DNA of 8,375 bases, taken from assembly GCA_905234205.1 (NCBI GenBank), contig CAJOGG010000115.1:1-8375 (forward strand), written 5' to 3'. Below are positions 1 to 6,621 of the stretch, one piece after another. The notes beneath the pieces were generated by a model that was not told the DNA's origin, did not search any database, and was given only the letters and a program-made list of their open reading frames with translations. This DNA comes from an uncultured Synergistales bacterium (GTDB lineage: Bacteria; Synergistota; Synergistia; Synergistales; Aminobacteriaceae). The position numbers and the translations under genes are program-made. Numbering within the stretch: the stretch's first letter is position 1; the number at the start of each line of letters is the position of its first letter.

Positions 1-2160
1 CGCCTCCTGAATCTTGGCCGCAGTTCTCTCTTTGGATTCGCCGACGTGAGTCCCAATTAATTCAGACGCATCGACAAAGATTGTATCACTTCCACCAAGA
101 ACTCCCATTAAATGATAGAAATTTCCAAGCATTTTTCCGACCGTAGTTTTGCCTGTTCCAGGGTTGCCGGCGAATATGTAATGGTCTGGATAAACATCAG
201 GCTTCACTCCTCGTTGTTTGCAGTCTTCAGCGTCAAGAAGCTCCAGTCTAACGTTCTCGAACAAATCCTTCACGAAATCAAGCCCGACATATTTATTATC
301 TATCTCCGCGTAAATTTCATCAATTGAATTAACTCCGTGAGCCTCAAAAAATTTCTCGTAGCTACCGAAGTCTTTCATTGTTATCAGCTTGGCCGAGTTA
401 TCCCTCAATGATGCCTGCATTTTCGCCTCACGAGCAACTGATACAACATCGCGTGCATTCCCAAAATTTGCTCTGTCTCGTTGGTCATACATGTTCTTGA
501 AAAATAAATCAAGGTCAACCTCTTCAGAAATTTTATAGCCGTCCTTCTCGCAGTTCTTAACGAAAATATCCAACAATATATCCGGCGTGTAGTCATCAAT
601 TGTGAGAATATTAGCTTTACTGAATCTGCTGCTTAAACCTGCGTTCATTTTGAGTAGTTCGTCCATAGGTTCAGGATAGCCTGCCATGATCATGCAGAAT
701 CGAAATTTATTTGTGTTAGTCATAGCCGCAACGATCTCATCAATAGCTTCTTTAGGATAATTATTGTCGTTGCTCTTGTCAATTAGCGAGTAAGCATCGT
801 CGATAAATAACACGCTTTCTTGAGCCTCAACGATTTTTGCGCGCGTTCTGTTAGCTGTTCCACCTACGTAACGATCCACCAAATCTTCACGAGTTGCTTC
901 AATGGTCATGCCACGTTCCAATATTCCGGCATTGTAAAAGATTCGCCCGATTAATCGCGCCACAGTAGTTTTTCCTACTCCAGGGTGTCCTTTAAGAATG
1001 AAACTAGGAACGGAATAAGGGACTCTGATTTTGTCGTCGGGAATGTCAATCCGTTCGTTAGCACAAATTAATTTGTTGGTTGATTGTTTTTTAGGGAGTT
1101 GTTGCAAAAATTCGGCCTTCTTGATTTTGTAGTCAACTACAATTTCGCGTATACGTTTGGCGACGTTTTCCCAGCCTCGTGTGGTCGTGAGAGTTTCGAG
1201 TGGGTCATCATTGCTATCAGACTTGAATTTACCATAAATAGCTTTGATTGTAGCTTCTGTGAAGTTTATTAAGTCGCCTTCATGATTTTTGATGTAACGA
1301 GATAGATTTTCATAGACTGCGCTCAAGTAACCTGCTCTGTTAGTCTGTCTATCTGCCTCACGACTGAAAAACGACAACGACGAAAGTATTCGTGGCTTCT
1401 CGAAATGATTGAATGTTATACGTTTTCCTGATACTCCAACGAGTCTGAAATACTCAAGCATATAAGCAAATTCATCTTGGCCGGGCAAACCTATTTTGAG
1501 AGTACACCCTGCGTTAATGCTCTTATCAGCGTTGAAGAACCTGTTGCGAAAAATTTCGCCGCCGTTGAGATTATTAAAAAGCTGCGAGATTGATTCACTG
1601 TCCATTTGTGGCGCAAGAAATATACATATGTTTTCGTTGTTGTTGAGCCTGTATTCGTCCCATAAGTGCGAGAGTAATTCCGAATATTGTTGAAGTGGAG
1701 CAGAACTATCGCTAACAAAATCCTGAAAGAATGTGAAAATTACAGCAGTCTTAACGCTCGAGTCAGCCATTAACTTTTTAGCTTCGTCAAGAAATTCTGC
1801 AGGGGTAATCTTTGGCTGCTTGTAAGTTAATTCTGCTGGTTGAGGCTGTGAAATTGTCTCGTTGCTAGTTGGTGGCGTATTGACCCTGGGTGTAGCGATT
1901 CTGCGTTTGGGACGTGGGGAAGAACTGGCCTTATTGCTGCTTATCACGATCTTTGCACTAGCATCATCAAGAACATACTTACCTGTATTCTTAGCTCCCG
2001 AATAAAATACAATGCATTCATACCCCAAGCTCTTGAGGTAGGCGTTCAAGAACGGACGAAAGTTTTTGCGCTGGAGGTCAGGGGACATGAACATATCGTC
2101 AAGATTTCCGTAAAGTAGAAAAATTTTATTCAGTTCCGGGTGCTCAAGTATTGAACTCAT
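1..2160 (-). CDS. Tandem CbxX/CfqX-type AAA+ ATPase, 3' end beyond the left edge
   Basis: The frame from the ATG at 2160 is open for 720 codons to base 1 with no stop, so the C-terminus is missing. Residues 391-398 form a Walker A (GHPGVGKT), followed by Walker B LFIDDAY at 451-457, a NAGLSSRF segment with likely arginine finger R512, and the family motif FGNAR at 566-570. A second module starts near residue 612, with Walker A GNPGTGKT at 665-672 and a pore-loop-like IGTHVGE at 702-708. The window ends before its Walker B. This tandem layout is that of CbxX/CfqX (SpoVK-like) ATPases, which form ring-shaped remodelling machines. Residues 1 to about 370 are unlike the core. They include a Walker-A-like GAKNTGKY at 55-62, a Pro/Ser/Thr-rich linker at about 74-122 and a hydrophobic strand around 139-145. 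The start lies one base past the upstream gene's stop and has only a poor ribosome binding site, which suggests translational coupling. The role in the ter cluster, remodelling the coiled-coil or TerD partners, is inferred. Confidence 0.93.
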   Translation of the reverse strand, partial: MSSILEHPELNKIFLLYGNLDDMFMSPDLQRKNFRPFLNAYLKSLGYECIVFYSGAKNTGKYVLDDASAKIVISSNKASSSPRPKRRIATPRVNTPPTSNETISQPQPAELTYKQPKITPAEFLDEAKKLMADSSVKTAVIFTFFQDFVSDSSAPLQQYSELLSHLWDEYRLNNNENICIFLAPQMDSESISQLFNNLNGGEIFRNRFFNADKSINAGCTLKIGLPGQDEFAYMLEYFRLVGVSGKRITFNHFEKPRILSSLSFFSREADRQTNRAGYLSAVYENLSRYIKNHEGDLINFTEATIKAIYGKFKSDSNDDPLETLTTTRGWENVAKRIREIVVDYKIKKAEFLQQLPKKQSTNKLICANERIDIPDDKIRVPYSVPSFILKGHPGVGKTTVARLIGRIFYNAGILERGMTIEATREDLVDRYVGGTANRTRAKIVEAQESVLFIDDAYSLIDKSNDNNYPKEAIDEIVAAMTNTNKFRFCMIMAGYPEPMDELLKMNAGLSSRFSKANILTIDDYTPDILLDIFVKNCEKDGYKISEEVDLDLFFKNMYDQRDRANFGNARDVVSVAREAKMQASLRDNSAKLITMKDFGSYEKFFEAHGVNSIDEIYAEIDNKYVGLDFVKDLFENVRLELLDAEDCKQRGVKPDVYPDHYIFAGNPGTGKTTVGKMLGNFYHLMGVLGGSDTIFVDASELIGTHVGESKERTAAKIQEA

Positions 2161-2161
2161 T

Positions 2162-3640
2162 TTAGCGGCGTAACTTCTTTCTCGTTTCTGTATCCTGCGA
2201 TAATTTGTTTCGTGTTGCGGCGTTGCACTTGATGTTGACTCTTGCTTGAGGAGTGCTGCCCTTAACGACCTCTTCAACACATTCACGATAATATGCCTTG
2301 CGCTCTTCATTAGCTTCGTCGCCCTTAATCTGTTTCAAGTCAATGTGAGTTTGAATATCGCCATTGTTAATTAATTCCGGAGCAAGAGTGATAATTAATT
2401 CCTCGCCTGTTGCGTGATTCTCAAGGCCTATGTGTAAAGCTTCGTCGTGTTTATCATTGTCATAAGCATAGCCGTTGAACGTGAAGTTATGTTCCTCGAA
2501 AAAGTTTATTAGTTCTTCGCTGATGTTTTGACGTGAAAAAGCGTTGTTCATGTTCACTATAGCTTTGTTGATACAGGAGACTGACGCCGGGTATAAATCA
2601 TTATTCAAGTAATTGGCATAAGTTTTTAGCTGCTCCGTAGTGAGATTGTCGGCTTTGTCTGAATGTAATTCGTTATAAATCTCGTTTGCCTTCTCCGTGA
2701 GTTTTGCGAATAACGTTTTGCCTTGGGCGTCTCTGTCGGTGTAATCAGCAATGTTAATCCCGACTATTTCGTCCTCAAGAGTCATGCCTGAAGCTTTTTC
2801 AGCGTACTCCTTGGCCTCCTGTGTTATCGTTGAGTTAGATTCAAGATAGGTTTTCACTTCTTCAGACAACACTAGAGAAAGTTTCATGTAATTGTCCCAT
2901 TCCTGTTTACTTGCGTCGGCTTCAAACATTTCTTCAAGGGTATTCAATGCTACGTCTTTAGCACTGGCTATAGAGCTTTCATAACGTCCACTATCGAATA
3001 ACTTTACGGTCTGATTAAATTGTTCGTTGAGTGAAGTTAATTGTCGCGGGGAAAATTTTTGTGCCTCAAATTCTTCTGCAAACGTCTTTAAGAGTTCTCG
3101 TGCCTCATTGATATAACTTTTAGCTATCTCCTTGGCCTTAGCGTCCTTTGCGTGTAAATTGTTCTGAAGTTCTGAAAGTTCTTTCATGCAAGAGTCATAA
3201 TGCGCGCTAAATTCCTGTGATAAGTTGGCCATACTTTGAGAGATTTTGCGCCTGTACAACGAATTGAATTTTACTTGAGCGTCAGAAATCTTCTGCATGG
3301 CTTTTTTTCTTGCTTTCTTCATTGAGGCCACATAATCCTGATAGGCTTGCGCGTCGTTTTGTTGTGCAGTACGTAACATTGAAGTTCTTTGTTCCTCAAG
3401 TTCACGCATCATTTGTTCTGAAGTCTTAACGTTCAAAGCCGTCTGTTCATTCATTGTCTGGTGAACTCCGTGTGGAATTTCTTTGCGCTGCTTTCGTCGT
3501 CTTCGTTCATAGTCAAGAGCCGCTGCCCCTGCCCTCAATCCAATAGCCGCAACTCCTGCAACTGCAAGCCCACCCACAATATAAGGCATAGCCATAACAG
3601 CAAGTGGTATCAATATTAATCCGTTTGCTTCGCCGCTCAT
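2162..3640 (-). CDS. Membrane-anchored coiled-coil protein of unknown family, Ter-cluster component
   Basis: This 492-residue protein belongs to no family I recognise. Residues 7-42 are an uninterrupted Gly/Ala-rich hydrophobic stretch, long enough for one long helix or a tight hairpin. A basic cluster (RRRRKQRK, 46-53) follows at once, so by the positive-inside rule the body should lie in the cytoplasm. No signal-peptidase site is evident. Residues about 60-190 are charged and Gln-rich and predicted to be coiled coil. Residues 195-248 align without gaps to residues 86-139 of the product of the gene just upstream, and 335-342 and 411-421 also match it, so the two are paralogues. The C-terminus from about 375 looks alpha/beta, ending in a basic tail. 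The ATG has an AAAGGAG ribosome binding site 10 bases away. The upstream stop is 4 bases before the start. It may be the membrane anchor or scaffold for the TerD and AAA components; this is inference. Confidence 0.88.
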   Translation of the reverse strand: MSGEANGLILIPLAVMAMPYIVGGLAVAGVAAIGLRAGAAALDYERRRRKQRKEIPHGVHQTMNEQTALNVKTSEQMMRELEEQRTSMLRTAQQNDAQAYQDYVASMKKARKKAMQKISDAQVKFNSLYRRKISQSMANLSQEFSAHYDSCMKELSELQNNLHAKDAKAKEIAKSYINEARELLKTFAEEFEAQKFSPRQLTSLNEQFNQTVKLFDSGRYESSIASAKDVALNTLEEMFEADASKQEWDNYMKLSLVLSEEVKTYLESNSTITQEAKEYAEKASGMTLEDEIVGINIADYTDRDAQGKTLFAKLTEKANEIYNELHSDKADNLTTEQLKTYANYLNNDLYPASVSCINKAIVNMNNAFSRQNISEELINFFEEHNFTFNGYAYDNDKHDEALHIGLENHATGEELIITLAPELINNGDIQTHIDLKQIKGDEANEERKAYYRECVEEVVKGSTPQARVNIKCNAATRNKLSQDTETRKKLRR

Positions 3641-3644
3641 AAAT

Positions 3645-4793
3645 TCATTGCTCCTTTCTCATTTGCTCAATGTCGTGCCCAGTTTCTTTGTAAGCTCTAT
3701 TGTTACTGCTCTTTAATTCTTCTGCATCGCGTACGTAGTCAATTTCATCAACTTCCAAAGCCTCGCAAACATGCCTGTAAATATCGCGTGAATAGATCTC
3801 GTTTTCAGTGCCTTCATAGTCAACGTGTAATATAACATGGTTAGCAACGTTTGTATCTGACTCAACGGGAATGATATATATGAAAATTTTATCGCCTGAA
3901 GAATTTATGAAGGATACCTTGAGCCATTCCCGGAAATCATTATCGTGAAAGCCTGTGAGATTTTCCAGCCAAGTTAAATTAATTTCGCCAGTCATGAAAT
4001 CTATAACTTTCTCGCCCATGTCAGAACGTTCACACGCAGCCAAGTAACGAGCTTTATAAATCGCGCTTAACCCGGAAAATTTTTTGTCAGCCGAGTCAAT
4101 TTCATCAGCAAAAGTTTTTAGCTCATCAGTTGAAGGAGAGTCAGCACTCTTGATAAATTTTTCTTTGCCAAGTTGTGAGGAGGCTTTGAGGATTTCGCGA
4201 TACTTTTTTACAAGTTCAACGACTTCAACAAATTCTCCTCGTGCCCAAAAGTCTATATCGTTTATGACGTCATTACGTATATTGCTGTTGATTTCTTTTC
4301 CGCGTTCTGAAATTTCGTGGTTGAGTTTTTCCCGCAGTGATTCAAGTTTCGTTGAGAAGAGAGCAAAATTTTTCTCCCACTCGTTTACTTTGTCGTCAAT
4401 GTCATAGCCAAGACGTTCAAGGCCAGATTTTACCGATAACCCAACAGCTACAGCCGCCTCAAATAGTCCTGCTCTGAAAAGTTGTCGGCCATCTTTGAGC
4501 GTATTAGCAAATATATCGAATCTTCCGGGTAAAAATTTCTCGTGAGGTTTATTATCAATTTCGCGTAAAACGTTTTGGGCATTTCGTAAATATTCCGTAG
4601 CTTCGTTGCTCTTGTCTTTGTCTCGCTGTGAAAGGTCGCTGTGTAAATTCGTTAATGCTTGCTGAAATTTTTTGTCCTGTTTTGTGCGTTGTTCCTCATC
4701 ATTCTTAACGCGCCTCAATAATTCCTTGTAATCCGAATCAAGTCCGGAGAGTTTGGAATTAATCTCACGTTCAAGGCGTCGTCTTTCTTCCAT
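3645..4793 (-). CDS. Soluble coiled-coil protein, paralogue of the membrane-anchored neighbour
   Basis: This 382-residue protein is of no family I can name. It starts with a strongly charged helical segment (1-80, rich in Glu, Lys and Arg) and has no signal peptide or membrane segment. Residues 86-139 match the downstream paralogue without gaps: K86-F87-x-P89, L105-F106-x-x-G109, E112 and the E138-W139 pair are all kept at a fixed offset of 109. A second shared block is TDELKTFA (222-229 against TTEQLKTYA). A third is an alpha/beta end with a hydrophobic strand around 300-310. It therefore seems to be the cytoplasmic partner of a two-paralogue set. The ATG lies two bases past the stop of the upstream gene and has no clear ribosome binding site, so translation is probably coupled. 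Function is unknown. A structural or adaptor role with the AAA ATPase is inferred from shape and context only. Confidence 0.87.
   Translation of the reverse strand: MEERRRLEREINSKLSGLDSDYKELLRRVKNDEEQRTKQDKKFQQALTNLHSDLSQRDKDKSNEATEYLRNAQNVLREIDNKPHEKFLPGRFDIFANTLKDGRQLFRAGLFEAAVAVGLSVKSGLERLGYDIDDKVNEWEKNFALFSTKLESLREKLNHEISERGKEINSNIRNDVINDIDFWARGEFVEVVELVKKYREILKASSQLGKEKFIKSADSPSTDELKTFADEIDSADKKFSGLSAIYKARYLAACERSDMGEKVIDFMTGEINLTWLENLTGFHDNDFREWLKVSFINSSGDKIFIYIIPVESDTNVANHVILHVDYEGTENEIYSRDIYRHVCEALEVDEIDYVRDAEELKSSNNRAYKETGHDIEQMRKEQ
3651..3657 (-). promoter_or_regulatory. Ribosome binding site of the membrane-anchored coiled-coil gene
   Basis: AAAGGAG lies ten bases before the ATG at 3640, within the last codons of the upstream paralogue. 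It is the only clear site among the last four genes of the run other than the AGGTG, and suggests this product is translated independently rather than only by coupling. Confidence 0.65.
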
Positions 4794-4795
4794 GA

Positions 4796-5404
4796 TTATT
4801 TGGTGGCAGATTCGATTCTGGCTATTTGTGCTTCTCTTGCCTCAATCAATTTTCGTAATAACTCTTCTGCTTGTGAAAGTTTTGGCTTAATCTCGCTGAA
4901 AAGTTTTGTGATGGCTTGCGTGTCGTTATCGTCATAGTACCGTAAAATTTCCTCGTCAGATTCAACACGTGATTTAATCTCGTCAAGTTCTCTTTGCAAA
5001 GTTGCTGGTTCTATAGGTGTTTCATGAATCTTAACTATATAACATTCTTGGCTCGGAATAAGTTCTATTGCTTGAGTTCTGCTTGTAAGCTCGTGAGTGT
5101 TCTCGATCGACTTGGTAGAGCTACGAAAGATTGAAATATTTTTGCCCGTTAGATTTTCAGGAACAGTTACAGAGATCTTCAACGGTAAATCAATCATAAA
5201 GACTCTAATCGTGAGAATTTCGCCCGCGGGATCTTCAGAGATATTGAATTTGACTCGAGTCTGTTCTGAATGAATATCGCTTGCATAATTCTGTGCAGAA
5301 TTGTTGAGAGTGAAACCTAGTTTGACTTTCCCAGCCATGACTTCACGTAAGATATTCAACTTTATAGAATCCTTGACGAAAATTTTTGCGAACTCAACGC
5401 TCAT
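4796..5404 (-). CDS. Hypothetical protein with beta-rich N-terminal region and coiled-coil tail
   Basis: This product has 202 residues from the ATG at 5404. A GTG start at 5413 would add three residues, but an AGGTG ribosome binding site six bases before the ATG favours the shorter form. I do not recognise the family. Residues about 1-128 alternate hydrophobic and polar residues, as expected for a beta sandwich (for example ILTIRVFMI at 63-71, then LKISVTV at 75-81). Residues about 133-200 are charged and heptad-like, consistent with a helical or coiled-coil tail. There is no signal peptide, membrane segment or catalytic motif. The start overlaps the end of the radical SAM gene by 11 bases, and the stop lies two bases before the next gene, so it is embedded in the operon. 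With the two larger coiled-coil proteins downstream it makes three consecutive genes of scaffold-like composition. It could be a substrate of the radical SAM enzyme or an adaptor; neither is shown. Confidence 0.85.
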   Translation of the reverse strand: MSVEFAKIFVKDSIKLNILREVMAGKVKLGFTLNNSAQNYASDIHSEQTRVKFNISEDPAGEILTIRVFMIDLPLKISVTVPENLTGKNISIFRSSTKSIENTHELTSRTQAIELIPSQECYIVKIHETPIEPATLQRELDEIKSRVESDEEILRYYDDNDTQAITKLFSEIKPKLSQAEELLRKLIEAREAQIARIESATK

Positions 5405-6014
5405 TATTAACACCTGCGCTTTTACTCTTTAGATTTTGCCACATGTTCAGAACATTTTTTGAGGGTACACCGATTAATATTGCTCGATTAGGAGTGAATT
5501 TTATCTCTGCTTTTCGTTTTGAGGCTAAATAATATTTTTCCCCTGACTCCTTGTAACGTTTTGTGAGATAGTGAATTATTTGGTTAGATGAGCCAACATA
5601 AGCGCGTCCGTCGTCTAAATTTTTCTCGTAGCGTCCATCAATGAGAATATCAACATGTTTCAGCAATGGCAATTTCTCTGAATCGTTCTCAATTTCTCGC
5701 AATGTGAAGCCGGAATAAACTATCACACCAATATCTCTATGTTCTTTGACAAGCTCAATCAAGCGGGATAATTCTTGTGCCTGCAAAAATGGTTCACCGC
5801 CACTAATGGTAATCCCTTCGCAAGCACTCGAAATTATCTCTTCGGCCAAGTCGTTCACGTCAACTTCCTTGTAAGCTCCGAACCTCGTATTAATCGCTAA
5901 GCAGTCTTCGCAATCAAAACAACAGCCGTGTACCCAAATGATAAAGCGATTGAACGGGCCAAGCAGTGTTGAATTTGCTTCAGTGTGAGAGATTCTCAAG
6001 GCCTTGTCAGTCAA
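5394..6014 (-). CDS. Radical SAM protein, anaerobic ribonucleotide-reductase activase (NrdG)-like
   Basis: This 206-residue enzyme carries the radical SAM cluster motif C31-x3-C35-x2-C38, preceded by WVHGC, and the SAM-binding SGGEPF at 71-76. The opening LRISHTEA and the later VDILIDGRY (121-129) and GSSNQ (141-145) are typical of the small activase-like group. The family uses a [4Fe-4S] cluster to cleave S-adenosylmethionine and create a radical; NrdG does this to make the glycyl radical of anaerobic ribonucleotide reductase. No nrdD or other glycyl-radical enzyme lies in the window, so another substrate is likely here. The start is a TTG overlapping the stop of the upstream terD gene (TTGA). 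An in-frame TGA lies three codons upstream (separated by two codons), so the frame cannot extend further. A TTG at codon 6 is the only close alternative. No auxiliary cluster domain is visible in the short C-terminus. Membership of the superfamily is firm; the substrate is unknown. Confidence 0.93.
   Translation of the reverse strand: MTDKALRISHTEANSTLLGPFNRFIIWVHGCCFDCEDCLAINTRFGAYKEVDVNDLAEEIISSACEGITISGGEPFLQAQELSRLIELVKEHRDIGVIVYSGFTLREIENDSEKLPLLKHVDILIDGRYEKNLDDGRAYVGSSNQIIHYLTKRYKESGEKYYLASKRKAEIKFTPNRAILIGVPSKNVLNMWQNLKSKSAGVNNER
5411..5415 (-). promoter_or_regulatory. Ribosome binding site inside the radical SAM gene end
   Basis: AGGTG lies six bases before the ATG at 5404, within the last codons of the radical SAM gene. 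It decides between that ATG and the in-frame GTG at 5413, which is itself part of the site. Confidence 0.55.
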
Positions 6015-6604
6015 CCAACTTCAACCCCGTAATTCTTACACAAAGCCGCCAAGCCTCCTTGATAGCCTCCTGCAACAGCGTTGAATCTCCATTCGCCATT
6101 CTTTTTGTAAATCTCACAGACTACAAGAGCCGTCTCGATCGAAAATTCTTCCTCAAGGTCAAATTGTATAACGGTTTCGCCGGTGGTATCGTTCTCATCT
6201 TTGATCTTTGCTACTCTGACATAAGCGTTTGAAACTTGGCCGAAATTCTGCCTGCGTTCTTCAGCCTCGTAAATCGTAACAGTGATAGCGATCTTCTCAA
6301 CCCATTCCGGAAGCTTCGTGAAGTCTATGAAAATTTGTTCGTCGTCGCCATTATCGCTGCCTGCACCTGTTCTGTCGTCTCCTGTTGACCAAACTGTATG
6401 GTCGTGCCAGTCGGGATTGTTGTAGAACACGAAATCTTCATCATTGCGAACTTTGCCATTAGCTCCACAAATGAAAGCCGACGCATCAAGATCAAAATCA
6501 TGTCCGCCGTCGTATTTATTGGGATCCCAACCGAGTCCAATCAGTGCCATTTTCATTGAGTTATCTATTGTAGCGCGTTGACCTTTTTTAAGACTTACTG
6601 CCAT
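6011..6604 (-). CDS. terD: TerD family calcium-binding stress protein (second copy)
   Basis: This 197-residue protein matches the full TerD domain. It has the opening AVSLKKGQ, IGLGWDPN at 22-29, the acidic DFDLDASAF (36-44), FVFYNN (58-63), and the loop TGAGSDNGDDEQ (79-90) whose Asp and Glu residues fit the family's calcium sites. The end, NGEWRFNAVAGGYQGGL, is also typical. TerD proteins are cytoplasmic, bind Ca2+ and are linked to tellurite resistance, phage and colicin resistance and general chemical stress; the molecular role is unsettled. All expected acidic residues are present, so it should bind metal. The ATG has a strong AAAGGAGG site nine bases upstream, and that site overlaps the stop of the preceding terD gene. 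The stop overlaps the radical SAM start. The symbol is used at family level; terE or terZ would be equally defensible. Confidence 0.95.
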   Translation of the reverse strand: MAVSLKKGQRATIDNSMKMALIGLGWDPNKYDGGHDFDLDASAFICGANGKVRNDEDFVFYNNPDWHDHTVWSTGDDRTGAGSDNGDDEQIFIDFTKLPEWVEKIAITVTIYEAEERRQNFGQVSNAYVRVAKIKDENDTTGETVIQFDLEEEFSIETALVVCEIYKKNGEWRFNAVAGGYQGGLAALCKNYGVEVG

Positions 6605-6613
6605 AAATTTAAT

Positions 6614-6621
6614 CCTCCTTT
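6614..6621 (-). promoter_or_regulatory. Ribosome binding site of the second terD, overlapping the preceding stop codon
   Basis: AAAGGAGG lies nine bases before the ATG at 6604. Its first two bases are also part of the TAA stop of the first terD gene, so ribosomes finishing one gene arrive directly at the next site. Both TerD proteins are probably made in comparable amounts. Confidence 0.8.

Noticed and set aside
112..1718. Several short open frames on both strands over the left 1.7 kb, which might suggest a gene-poor region or a broken gene
   Set aside because: The minus-strand frame from 2160 to 1 is continuous and carries both AAA modules. The short frames are its shadows and there is no frameshift.
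4084..4407. 107-codon plus-strand open frame
   Set aside because: It is antisense to the coiled-coil gene. Its Ser-rich composition is what the reverse of a Glu/Lys-rich helix gives, and it lacks a ribosome binding site.
6325..6540. 71-codon minus-strand frame inside the second terD gene
   Set aside because: It lies wholly within a well-conserved TerD coding frame, and its translation shows no recognisable motif. It is a shadow frame.
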